A DNA stretch of 42,998 nucleotides from Lachnospiraceae bacterium (GCA_017634455.1 JAGBNK010000002.1:1-42998), one strand, 5' to 3'. Shown: positions 16,827 to 23,978, numbered from the stretch's first letter. The notes: generated by a model not told the origin, from the letters alone. Translations and numbers: made by a program.

Positions 16827-17036
16827 ATGGATTTTAGAAATATACCTTTTTCAGAGCTATTACAGGATAGAACTGTATTTGGAATATTTGATGAAATATT
16901 TCAAAAAGGTACCTGGCTTGATGTATCAGCTTTAGTTGCTAGTGATAGCACAATTGAGAGCTCATACAAGGATGGAACAATTCCTGAAAGTAGCTTGGAC
17001 GAAATAGTAGAAAAATTAAATGAGATTATGAAGTAG
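16827..17036 (+). CDS. Small conserved-looking protein coupled to efp
   Basis: A 69-aa acidic, probably helical protein (FRNIPFSELLQDRTVFGIFD at the start, SLDEIVEKLNEIMK at the end). It begins 2 bp after the efp stop with no ribosome site of its own, so translation would depend on re-initiation after efp. Codon use resembles the neighbours, and the amphipathic ends argue for a real protein. The family is not recognised and no function is assigned. It could be a chance ORF, but full-length openness directly behind efp makes that less likely. Confidence 0.6.
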   Translation: MDFRNIPFSELLQDRTVFGIFDEIFQKGTWLDVSALVASDSTIESSYKDGTIPESSLDEIVEKLNEIMK

Positions 17037-17052
17037 ACTTGGTGGTGACGCC

Positions 17053-17082
17053 TTGACATGTCAGAGGTAAATATAGTATATT
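17053..17082 (+). promoter_or_regulatory. tRNA-Thr promoter
   Basis: A consensus TTGACA, 18 bp, then TATATT, 22 bp before the tRNA. Confidence 0.75.
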
Positions 17083-17104
17083 TATCAAGGTCGTTTTAAG
17101 ACAG

Positions 17105-17177
17105 GCTGACATGGCACAGGTGGTAGCGCACTTCATTGGTAATGAAGAGGTCGGCGGTTCAAGTCCGCTTGTCAGCT
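17105..17177 (+). tRNA. tRNA-Thr (GGT)
   Basis: A cloverleaf can be drawn: acceptor GCTGACA with TGTCAGC, anticodon stem CTTCA with TGAAG, loop TTGGTAA giving anticodon GGT, and T-arm loop GTTCAAGTC. CCA is not encoded. A promoter and terminator flank it, so it is a single-gene unit. Confidence 0.95.
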
Positions 17178-17193
17178 TTAGAAGTATTATAAA

Positions 17194-17220
17194 AGCAGGT
17201 TCGTATGAACCTGCTTTTTT
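17194..17220. terminator. Bidirectional terminator between tRNA-Thr and lytic transglycosylase
   Basis: AGCAGGTTC-GTAT-GAACCTGCT is followed by T-runs on both strands, ending the tRNA transcript and the convergent gene. Confidence 0.9.
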
Positions 17221-17229
17221 CTTGATGAA

Positions 17230-18039
17230 TTAATTTTGACGGTTGCTCTCAGCAATTAACTGGTTAATCAGCCCCTGTGTCTCATAAAGCATTCTAATAT
17301 ATGCTGAGTTGGCATCATTATTTCCTGTACTTGTATTGCTTATTGCGTTTGCTGCATTTCCTGAACTGGCGCTGCTGACTGAGTTTACGTCATTAGAATT
17401 ATTTGCGCCGTTAGCAACATTTTCCACACCAGCACTATCAGATGCGTCCGCAGGAGATGAGTAGACGATATCAGGTACCTCAACCTTGTTTTCGTAGTTG
17501 GCTGTAACCTTGGCCACATAGTTCTGCGTCTCAGTAAATGGTGGCACGCCACCGTATTTCGCTACATTTCCGCTACCAGCATTGTAAGCGGCCAGAGCTA
17601 GTGTTACATCACCATCGTATCTGTCTAACATCTGGCGGATGTATTTCGCACCGCCCATAATATTTTCCCTGGCATCATAAGGATTAGAAACTCCCAATGA
17701 CTCAGCGGTTGCAGGCATAAGCTGCATGATTCCGATTGCGCCGGCTGAACTTACGGCATCAGCCTTGAAGTTCGATTCCTGTTTGGCAATGGCTGTGAGG
17801 AGATTCACATCAACTCCATAAGTTGTGGCAGCCTCGTTGAACAGATCGGCATAGGTCACAGTTCCTGCTGGATGAGTGACATTGTTGGCGCTATTCAAAG
17901 CTGCTTCTTCAGTTGCCAATACATTTGAAAAGGATGATGCGTCATCATTTGACACATTTGACACATTAGAATTGCTCACTGGAGCAATGGAATCTACATA
18001 TGTAGTTAATCCGTGTTCATTAGTAATTGAAATTCTCAT
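17230..18039 (-). CDS. Lytic transglycosylase (SLT domain)
   Basis: A 269-aa peptidoglycan-cleaving enzyme. The first 60 residues are Asn/Ser/Val-rich and disordered. The SLT domain (about residues 64-170) has the catalytic Glu in AIAKQESNFK, then GAIGIMQLMPATA, NPYDARENI and ALAAYNAGSGNV, all family hallmarks. A low-complexity Asn/Ser/Ala linker and a helical tail follow. There is no recognisable signal peptide, so export by the flagellar apparatus or another non-Sec route is possible; CwlQ of Bacillus subtilis is a comparable SLT protein. The frame extends to a GTG at 18111, but MRISITNEHG at 18039 is the more natural start. Neither has a strong ribosome site. Confidence 0.85.
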   Translation of the reverse strand: MRISITNEHGLTTYVDSIAPVSNSNVSNVSNDDASSFSNVLATEEAALNSANNVTHPAGTVTYADLFNEAATTYGVDVNLLTAIAKQESNFKADAVSSAGAIGIMQLMPATAESLGVSNPYDARENIMGGAKYIRQMLDRYDGDVTLALAAYNAGSGNVAKYGGVPPFTETQNYVAKVTANYENKVEVPDIVYSSPADASDSAGVENVANGANNSNDVNSVSSASSGNAANAISNTSTGNNDANSAYIRMLYETQGLINQLIAESNRQN

Positions 18040-18146
18040 ATTTGCAAATCTTTCGGCCCTGTGATTTCCTACCGTGGCAGGGCATTCAATCCATTTCCTA
18101 CATTTTAACACAGGATTGTCCTTTTGGGTACATGGAATATTGGGCT

Positions 18147-18180
18147 AATCCACTAAATTGTGCCAATCTACTAAATAGTG
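18147..18180. promoter_or_regulatory. Two operator-like repeats between divergent genes
   Basis: AATCCACTAAATTGTG and AATCTACTAAATAGTG (2 mismatches in 16) are spaced 18 bp apart, upstream of the lysA promoter and in the divergent spacer to the lytic transglycosylase. Confidence 0.45.
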
Positions 18181-18200
18181 GAATTTTGCGCAAATAATCT

Positions 18201-18229
18201 TTGCATATTTATGCAGAAAATGTTATTAT
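18201..18229 (+). promoter_or_regulatory. Sigma-A promoter for lysA
   Basis: TTGCAT, 17 bp, then TATTAT, 50 bp before the lysA ATG. Confidence 0.6.
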
Positions 18230-18279
18230 GTAGCACAAATAACGCGTAGACAAGAGTTGAAAAGGAGAAGAAGAACGAG

Positions 18280-19545
18280 ATGAAGACACCATTTCTCACA
18301 AAAGAAAAAGCACTTGAAATTAGCAGACAGATTCCAACACCATTTCATGTTTATGACGAGAAGGGAATCAGAGCCAACGCTGCTGCTGTAAAGGAAGCTT
18401 TCGCCTGGAATAAGGGCTACAGAGAGTATTTCGCAGTGAAGGCTACACCAAATCCTTTCCTTATAGATATATTGCGAGAATATGGATGCGGTACAGACTG
18501 CTCTTCTATGACAGAGTTGATGCTTAGCGATGCCCTTGGAATGAAGGGGGAGGAGATTATGTTCTCTTCAAATGATACCCCTGCAGAGGAGTTCGTATAT
18601 GCGGACAAGATTGGCGCAATCATCAACCTGGATGATTTTACTCATATTGATTATCTGGAGGAGGCTATTGGTCACATTCCTGAGACAATTAGCTGCCGAT
18701 ACAATCCAGGTGGAGTATATGCTGTGTCAAATGGTATTATGGATAACCCTGGAGATGCAAAGTACGGTATGACCAAGGAACAGCTTTTCGAAGCTTACAA
18801 GATTTTGCGTGACAAAGGGGCTAAGCGATTCGGACTTCATGCTTTCCTTGTAAGTAATACTGTAACAAATGATTATTATCCAGCTCTTGCCAAGACTCTC
18901 TTTGAGCTTGTGGTTGAGTTGAAAAATGAAACTGGAATTGAGATATCATTTATCAACTTATCAGGTGGAGTAGGAATTGCTTACGAGCCTGATCAGACAC
19001 CAAATGACATCGCTGCAATTGGGGCAGGAGTTCACAAAGTATTTGACGATGTTTTGGTTCCTGCAGGTCTTGGTGATGTTGCTATTTATACTGAGATGGG
19101 TAGATTTATGATGGGGCCTTACGGCGCTCTCGTGACAACAGCTATTCATGAGAAGCACACTTACAAGGAGTACATTGGTGTGGATGCCTGTGCAGTAAAT
19201 CTTATGCGTCCAGCTATGTATGGCGCATACCATCACATCACTGTTCTGGGTAAGGAGGATGCTCCTTGTGATCACACATATGATATTACTGGATCACTCT
19301 GCGAGAACAATGATAAGTTCGCTATTGATAGAAAACTTCCAGAGATTGAGATGGGCGACATTCTCTACATTCATGATACTGGCGCTCATGGATTTGCTAT
19401 GGGTTACAATTATAATGGTAAACTGAAGTCAGCAGAAGTTCTTCTGAAGGAAGATGGAAGCTTTGAACTTATCCGTCGTGCTGAGAAACCACAGGATTAT
19501 TTTGCAACATTTGACTGCTTCGATATATTTAATAAGTTGAAATAA
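18280..19545 (+). CDS. lysA: Diaminopimelate decarboxylase
   Basis: A 421-aa PLP enzyme of fold type III that converts meso-diaminopimelate to lysine. PLP lysine K54 lies in EYFAVKATPNP. The glycine-rich phosphate loop is NLSGGVGI, and the C-terminal domain has GSLCENNDKFA, where the active-site Cys-Glu is followed by Asn-Asn-Asp rather than the common Ser-Gly-Asp. HDTGAHGFAMGYNYNG is the dimer-interface motif. AAAGGAG lies 12 bp before the ATG. It stands alone without other lysine genes. No lysine riboswitch is visible in the 240-bp leader. Carboxynorspermidine decarboxylase relatives are less likely given the length and motifs. Confidence 0.88.
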   Translation: MKTPFLTKEKALEISRQIPTPFHVYDEKGIRANAAAVKEAFAWNKGYREYFAVKATPNPFLIDILREYGCGTDCSSMTELMLSDALGMKGEEIMFSSNDTPAEEFVYADKIGAIINLDDFTHIDYLEEAIGHIPETISCRYNPGGVYAVSNGIMDNPGDAKYGMTKEQLFEAYKILRDKGAKRFGLHAFLVSNTVTNDYYPALAKTLFELVVELKNETGIEISFINLSGGVGIAYEPDQTPNDIAAIGAGVHKVFDDVLVPAGLGDVAIYTEMGRFMMGPYGALVTTAIHEKHTYKEYIGVDACAVNLMRPAMYGAYHHITVLGKEDAPCDHTYDITGSLCENNDKFAIDRKLPEIEMGDILYIHDTGAHGFAMGYNYNGKLKSAEVLLKEDGSFELIRRAEKPQDYFATFDCFDIFNKLK

Positions 19546-19655
19546 GATTGAGATTGGAACAATTTGTTGCTTTGATTATTGATTTAGCTTGATGAATTCT
19601 GGGCTTGAAATAGTATGATTATTATTTGGAAAATCTTCCATATGTCTTTGTCGAA

Positions 19656-19682
19656 GTAACTGCAACGGGGTGTTGCGGTTAC
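19656..19682 (+). other. Stem-loop downstream of lysA
   Basis: GTAACTGCAAC and GTTGCGGTTAC form an 11-bp stem with one mismatch around GGGGT, without an immediate T-run. It is either a weak terminator or an mRNA 3' stabiliser. The rest of 19546-19731 shows nothing I can interpret. Confidence 0.45.
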
Positions 19683-19731
19683 ATTGCAAAGTTATCCTTA
19701 AAAAATTTTTGGAAAATCATAAAGAAAATAC

Positions 19732-19760
19732 TAGACATCGGACCTGGAATAATATATACT
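19732..19760 (+). promoter_or_regulatory. tRNA-Leu promoter
   Basis: TAGACA, 17 bp, then TATACT. A hairpin TGTCGGT-GATTT-ACCGACA (19767-19785) lies in the short leader, right before the tRNA, possibly a processing signal. Confidence 0.7.
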
Positions 19761-19789
19761 AGCATTTGTCGGTGATTTACCGACAGAAT

Positions 19790-19873
19790 GCCGGTGTGGC
19801 GGAATTGGCAGACGCACAAGACTCAAAATCTTGCGAGGGCAACTTCGTATGGGTTCAAGTCCCATCACCGGCA
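19790..19873 (+). tRNA. tRNA-Leu (CAA)
   Basis: A type II tRNA: acceptor GCCGGTG with CACCGGC, anticodon stem CAAGA with TCTTG, loop CTCAAAA giving CAA, a long variable arm, and T-loop GTTCAAGTC. CCA is not encoded. Confidence 0.95.
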
Positions 19874-19887
19874 CGATTGAGTGACGA

Positions 19888-19929
19888 AAGCATCAAAATC
19901 CAGAGTACTGTGGTTTTGGTGCTTTTTCC
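19888..19929 (+). terminator. Terminator after tRNA-Leu
   Basis: AAGCATCAAAATCCA pairs with TGTGGTTTTGGTGCTT using U-G wobbles, followed by a T-run. Confidence 0.75.
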
Positions 19930-19932
19930 TTT

Positions 19933-19978
19933 TTGGGAAAATGTCCCAATTATGTCTCAAAGTATATGGCATAATTGG
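19933..19978. other. Two overlapping, mutually exclusive inverted repeats
   Basis: TTGGGA-AAATG-TCCCAA (19933-19949) shares its 3' arm with CCAATTATG (19946-19954), which is a perfect complement of CATAATTGG (19970-19978). Only one can form at a time. The remainder of the 260-base spacer before mecA holds a TATAAT at 20031 with no good -35 and the short upstream ORF described in the findings. Confidence 0.4.
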
Positions 19979-20139
19979 AGAAAGTAACAAACTTAAACTG
20001 TAGGTATATTTATTTTGATGAAATACACGATATAATAATTATAGAAGGAAATCTTCTGATTTATAAATGCATGTGGGGTATTTAAATTGGAAGTTGTGTA
20101 TTGAATCAAAGGAGTTTATGAGAATGGGAGGTGGCAAAT

Positions 20140-21087
20140 ATGAAATTTAAGAGAATTAGTGAAAAACAGATACAGTGTCTGATATCTCAAGAAGAACTTA
20201 TAGAGAAGGGAATTGCCATCGACGACTTCCTTGATCACAGAGACAAGACTGAGGAATTTCTTCGAGAGGTTGTAGATGAGGCACAGGATGCATTAGACAT
20301 TGAGGAGATGGGACATTTCTTCAGCGTACAGATGCACATTTTAAAAACAGGTAATGTCTCTCTAATTATTAATTTAGAGGGTGATGAGGGTCACAACTCT
20401 GTAATGGATGAGATTATAGAGTCTGCTGAGAGTCTGGGCAGATTCAAAGATAAATATGGCCAAGAAGCTTTTGATGATTTGTCAAATACAGTTATCAAAG
20501 ATTTGGTAGATATGTTGATGAAGTCTGCAAGTCTTGATGATGACGACAATGATGATGAGCCAGAGGTTGATGGACATGCATATAATGCAGCGCATACTTA
20601 TGGTGATGATTCTGATTTACTATATGATGTTGATGATCCGGAAACTGGAAATGCAGACCCGTATGCACAACTTCCTGAACCACTTAGGAAATTCATTAAG
20701 GGGGATTATCCAACAGATTCTAATGAAGGACAGAAAACGGATAAGGCTACTAAGCGTGCTGCAAATCAAGATAATGATGAAACTCCAGATGAAATACTTG
20801 GTGGAAAATCTGTATTTGTCAGAATGGAGACATTGGATGATTGCATCCGTATGAGCAAGGCTTTGAAGGATGTGAAATGCAACTACTCTAAATTGTACAA
20901 GTATGATGAGGAATACTACATTGAGATTGCATTTATCAATGATTCGAAGTTTGTGGCAGGCCAGATTATGACAATCAGCGAATACGCTGAGGAAATCTTC
21001 ACATTTGATGAAGGTGGCGCTCTCATTGAGGAGCATGGCAAGCCAATCATTTCAGAAAATGCAGTTGCAGTGCTTGCGAAGTTGTAA
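20140..21087 (+). CDS. mecA: MecA-type adaptor protein for ClpC
   Basis: A 315-aa adaptor that delivers substrates to the ClpCP protease. The N-terminal substrate-binding domain begins MKFKRISEKQIQCLIS and contains EELIEKGI and EFLREVVDEA. An acidic low-complexity linker of about 90 residues follows (DDDDNDDEPE). The C-terminal ClpC-binding domain has VFVRMETLDDCIRMSKAL and ISEYAEE. The linker is long and Asp-rich compared with Bacillus MecA. ATG 20140 is preferred over GTG 20131 because GGAGGT lies 7 bp upstream. An out-of-frame short ORF with its own ribosome site overlaps the start. The gene ends in a strong terminator. Confidence 0.88.
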   Translation: MKFKRISEKQIQCLISQEELIEKGIAIDDFLDHRDKTEEFLREVVDEAQDALDIEEMGHFFSVQMHILKTGNVSLIINLEGDEGHNSVMDEIIESAESLGRFKDKYGQEAFDDLSNTVIKDLVDMLMKSASLDDDDNDDEPEVDGHAYNAAHTYGDDSDLLYDVDDPETGNADPYAQLPEPLRKFIKGDYPTDSNEGQKTDKATKRAANQDNDETPDEILGGKSVFVRMETLDDCIRMSKALKDVKCNYSKLYKYDEEYYIEIAFINDSKFVAGQIMTISEYAEEIFTFDEGGALIEEHGKPIISENAVAVLAKL

Positions 21088-21131
21088 ATGGAATGATTAA
21101 AAAGTGGATAATTATATTTCGGTTAGTATAA

Positions 21132-21168
21132 AACCTCTCTGCTGGTTGTACCAGCGGAGAGGTTTTTT
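21132..21168 (+). terminator. Terminator after mecA
   Basis: AACCTCTCTGCTGGT pairs with ACCAGCGGAGAGGTT with one mismatch, followed by six T. Confidence 0.9.
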
Positions 21169-21206
21169 GTGTTGCTGTAAAGCGGAGGGCTTTTGTGTTG
21201 CTGTAA
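21152..21206 (+). repeat. Direct repeat duplicating the 3' half of the mecA terminator
   Basis: AGCGGAG plus TTTTGTGTTGCTGTAA occurs twice; the 16-mer is identical at 21165-21180 and 21191-21206. The second copy lacks a stem partner. Confidence 0.6.
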
Positions 21207-21210
21207 TGGA

Positions 21211-21565
21211 ATACGGTTGGAATTGCCAATAATGCTCGAACCAGCCGTATGTTTATGCCGCCACGCATCAGGAATACGGCTGTAATTGCCCATAGTGCCC
21301 AAATCAGCTGTATCTTTATGCCGCCGCGCCGCAAGAATACGGCTGTAATTGCTGATAATGCCTGAAATAGCCGTATTTAGCGACAATCCCGTCGCCGGGA
21401 TACGGCTAAGAAGAACAAAAAGAAAGAAATTGACTGCTCTTGAAACTCCCTCATGTCAAAAAGGACAGATGAAACCGAGCTTTACGCATATATTATCCGC
21501 CTTTGGCGACAAGTGAACTGCGTGGATACGGCTGGAATTGCCAATAATGTTCGAACTAGCCGTAA
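21211..21565 (+). repeat. Array of 40-nt hairpins in exact 63-bp phase
   Basis: Units start at 21211, 21274, 21337, 21400, 21463 and 21526, each 63 bp apart with no indel. Units 1, 2, 3 and 6 are 40-nt hairpins opening ATACGG and closing with AGCCGTA or a one-base variant. They share a loop region like AATTGCCAATAATG and are separated by 23-nt GC-rich linkers. Unit 4 keeps only its 5' arm and unit 5 only its 3' arm region and the GCGACAA linker motif. Stem changes in units 1 and 2 are G-U wobbles only in plus-strand RNA. This fills most of the 555-bp gene-free space between mecA and the next gene. I see no coding function. Confidence 0.85.
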
Positions 21566-21589
21566 AAGTAAAAAAAGTTGGAAAAACTA

Positions 21590-21618
21590 TTGACAAATGT
21601 TATCATATATGATAATCT
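21590..21618 (+). promoter_or_regulatory. Promoter with palindromic operator
   Basis: TTGACA at 21590 is followed by TAATCT with 17-bp spacing. A perfect 16-bp palindrome TTATCATATATGATAA (21600-21615) covers the spacer and -10, 28 bp before the XRE gene start. Autorepression is likely. Confidence 0.65.
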
Positions 21619-21642
21619 ATCAATACGAATGGCGGTGATGAC

Positions 21643-21888
21643 ATGAGAAAGAGATATGAAGATGGAATAGTTCCGCAGAGCTCGACAGAAGCTAGACAGG
21701 AAGCGGCAAGACAATTGAAAGAAGCTAGATTAGCAGTCAACTTGACGCAACAGGTTTTAGCTGATCGATCTGGAACGCAGAAATCGAACATTTCTCGTAT
21801 GGAGAGTGGAAAGTATAATCCGACTCTTGATTTTCTCGTGAAAGTCGCTGAAAGCATGGGAAAGCGTGTTGTTATTCGTATCGAATAA
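21643..21888 (+). CDS. XRE-family regulator (HigA-like, no toxin partner)
   Basis: An 81-aa protein. Residues 22-76 form a typical HTH: ARQLKEARLAVNLTQQVLA, then GTQKSNISRMESGKYNPTLD, then LVKVAESMGKRVVIRIE. This layout, with an N-terminal extension and a final beta strand, matches antitoxins of the HigA/RelB-partner type and phage-like repressors. No toxin gene is on either side: upstream is the hairpin array, downstream a terminator. Its promoter contains a perfect palindrome overlapping the -10, which points to autoregulation. Confidence 0.85.
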   Translation: MRKRYEDGIVPQSSTEARQEAARQLKEARLAVNLTQQVLADRSGTQKSNISRMESGKYNPTLDFLVKVAESMGKRVVIRIE

Positions 21889-21921
21889 GGTTATAAGCCT
21901 AGTTTTTGTTTGGTGTGTGTA

Positions 21922-21957
21922 GAGGCCCTGGATGAAGTTCCGGGGCTTCATTTTTTA
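21922..21957 (+). terminator. Terminator after XRE gene
   Basis: GAGGCCCTGGA pairs with TTCCGGGGCTT with a mismatch, followed by a T-run. The following 280 bases up to rsmF carry no gene I trust, only a TTGACA/TATAAT pair with short 15-bp spacing at 22040-22066. Confidence 0.75.
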
Positions 21958-22241
21958 TTAGTGATAGTTGTTGAGATGATTGAATTATAATTAATGCAGT
22001 CAATATAATTGTAACTGGTATTATTCGATATTTAGGCTTTTGACATTACGCCGGATAAGTTATAATTATGAGCGAGAAAAATATAGAAGAAGTCGCTAAG
22101 TCTCGGTTGAGCTGGAGCGTTGATATTGTAATGATTTCAGCAGAGCTAGAACATTGTTATTGTAAGAGCTTCAGCAGGGATGATATTTAAATAGTTGATA
22201 GATAATTACAGGATATTAATTAGTAGGAAAGAGGATGGTAT

Positions 22242-23789
22242 ATGCTGCCACAGGATTTTATAGATAGAATTGAACAGATGCTTGGAGAAGAGGAACTGCA
22301 GGAATTCCTTGCAAGCTATGATGAGAAACGCAATTATGCTCTTAGGTTAAATGGTGCCAAGCCTATTGACAATGGTTACTTTGAGTCAGCAGACATACCT
22401 TGGGAGCCTAGTGGAAGATATTATGCTGATTCTGAGGTAAGCGGTTTCAGACCAGGGAAGCATCCTTATCATGAATGTGGTGCTTATTATATTCAGGAAG
22501 CCAGTGCTATGTCGCCGGCAGCTTATCTAATGCGAGAGGAGTTGTGGTTTCCAAGTGCTGAAGCTGGAAAAATAGGTTCAAATAAAACAACCAATGTTGC
22601 AGATTATAAAATGGATGAAAAAGGATTGAGCAACTATAATGCTAACCATACAGGCATCCGTATTCTGGATTTGTGTTCGGCGCCAGGCGGCAAGACAACC
22701 CAGATTGCATCTTTTATGTATGGTCAGGGACTCCTAGTATCAAATGAGATTATTCCGAACCGTGCCAAGATTTTGGCGGAAAATGTGGAGCGAATGGGCA
22801 TCCGAAATTGCGTGGTTGTCAGTGAGGATCCTCTGAAGCTTGCACCGAAGTTTCCAGAGTTCTTCCATCGCATAATGGTGGATGCGCCATGTTCTGGCGA
22901 GGGTATGTTCAGAAAAGAGCAGGAAGCCAGTGAGCAATGGTCTCTGGAAAATGTGCGAATGTGCGGTGAGCGACAGGATTACATATTGGATTGTGCTTAT
23001 GATATGTTGGCGCCAGGTGGTACTATGGTCTATTCTACATGTACATTTGCACCAGATGAGAATGAGGGAAGTGTCTCAAGATTCATTCATAGACATCCTG
23101 ATATGATGATTGTGCCTGTTGTGAAATATGATGGCATGAGCGATGGTAGTGCTGCTTGGGCTAGAGAATTCGGCGAGTTAGGTGATGCAACTGTGGCTGA
23201 TGGTATTGAGCATACAATCCGTCTGTGGCCACACAAGCTACATGGTGAAGGTCATTTTCTGGCGGTTCTCTACAAGAAAAAGCCAGGCTTCGATGCAGAT
23301 TCGCTATCCATCGATTATAAGACAGAGAAGACTTATGCTCTGAAACATTTTCCAGAGCTGCAGAAATTTGCCAAGGAAGTTCTGACGGATGAGGCATATG
23401 AGCAATTTGCTGACAGAGAATTTATTCAATTCGGTAGTCAGATATGTCTGGCTACAGATGAGTTTGCGCCAATTCCATCCTTGAAGGGCTTGAAGGTGTG
23501 TCGAGTAGGATTGCATCTGGGAGAGGTGAAGAAGAATCGTTTTGAGCCAAGTCATGCATGGGCGCTTGCTCTTACACGAGAGGAGACAAGAGATGGAGTC
23601 ATGCTTACCATGTCAGAAGATGCCGAGGAGGCTTATAAATATTTCAATGGAGAGACATTTAACAGAGAGGCGCAGCCTGGCTGGCAGGTGGTGTTTATTG
23701 ATGGATGTTCTGCTGGCTGGTGCAAGGTGACAGGTAATACAGTGAAGAATCATTATCCAAAGGGCCTTCGCAAAAATTTGCGCCCATAG
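22242..23789 (+). CDS. rsmF: RsmB/NOP-family rRNA (cytosine-5) methyltransferase, RsmF-like
   Basis: A 515-aa SAM-dependent rRNA m5C methyltransferase. The SAM-binding motif LDLCSAPGGKTTQIA (142-156) is followed by NEIIPNRAKILAENVERMG, the first active-site cysteine C217 (DAPCSGEGMF) and the catalytic C267 (YSTCTF). The C-terminal region (about 380-515) has the PUA-like layout typical of RsmF/YebU. An insertion at about residues 103-137 (around SNKTTNVADYK) splits the usual link between the N-terminal domain and the Rossmann core. GAGG lies 7 bp upstream of the ATG. The target base cannot be told from sequence. It lies before the pan cluster but ends in a terminator. Confidence 0.92.
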   Translation: MLPQDFIDRIEQMLGEEELQEFLASYDEKRNYALRLNGAKPIDNGYFESADIPWEPSGRYYADSEVSGFRPGKHPYHECGAYYIQEASAMSPAAYLMREELWFPSAEAGKIGSNKTTNVADYKMDEKGLSNYNANHTGIRILDLCSAPGGKTTQIASFMYGQGLLVSNEIIPNRAKILAENVERMGIRNCVVVSEDPLKLAPKFPEFFHRIMVDAPCSGEGMFRKEQEASEQWSLENVRMCGERQDYILDCAYDMLAPGGTMVYSTCTFAPDENEGSVSRFIHRHPDMMIVPVVKYDGMSDGSAAWAREFGELGDATVADGIEHTIRLWPHKLHGEGHFLAVLYKKKPGFDADSLSIDYKTEKTYALKHFPELQKFAKEVLTDEAYEQFADREFIQFGSQICLATDEFAPIPSLKGLKVCRVGLHLGEVKKNRFEPSHAWALALTREETRDGVMLTMSEDAEEAYKYFNGETFNREAQPGWQVVFIDGCSAGWCKVTGNTVKNHYPKGLRKNLRP

Positions 23790-23829
23790 AGATGGAAAAC
23801 AAGGATATTTATAATTGTATATTTTTAAA

Positions 23830-23861
23830 GGCAAGGATAGGTTTTCCTTGTCTTTTGTTTT
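23830..23861 (+). terminator. Terminator after rsmF
   Basis: GGCAAGGA pairs with TCCTTGTC, followed by a T-rich run. Confidence 0.6.
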
Positions 23862-23882
23862 AGATAGTGTTAAATTTTTATC

Positions 23883-23978
23883 GAGCGGTATTCCATTGGA
23901 AACTGCATCAGATGGTAATGTGTTATTACATGACTTTGCGACTGCGAAGAACTGCATCTGATTTTTACGGAGCGGTAT
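23883..23978 (+). repeat. Interleaved short direct repeats before panG
   Basis: GAGCGGTAT occurs at 23883 and 23970 and AACTGCATC at 23901 and 23950. All are direct copies in the 176-base leader after the rsmF terminator. The meaning is unclear. Confidence 0.3.

Noticed and set aside
18112..18279. Lysine riboswitch before lysA
   Set aside because: The leader after the predicted start site is only about 40 bases and lacks the five-helix structure of the L-box.
21123..21386. Minus-strand ORF of 87 codons over the hairpin array
   Set aside because: It runs through the mecA terminator, uses a TTG start without a ribosome site, and its repeats follow from the DNA repeat; the frame is broken by a stop in unit 4.
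21211..21565. Possible CRISPR array
   Set aside because: Repeat units are 40 nt with internal divergence and the 23-nt linkers are themselves related, not unique spacers; no cas genes are near.
22068..22190. 40-aa ORF between the XRE gene and rsmF
   Set aside because: The ATG directly follows a TATAAT-like element and has no ribosome site; composition gives no support for a protein.
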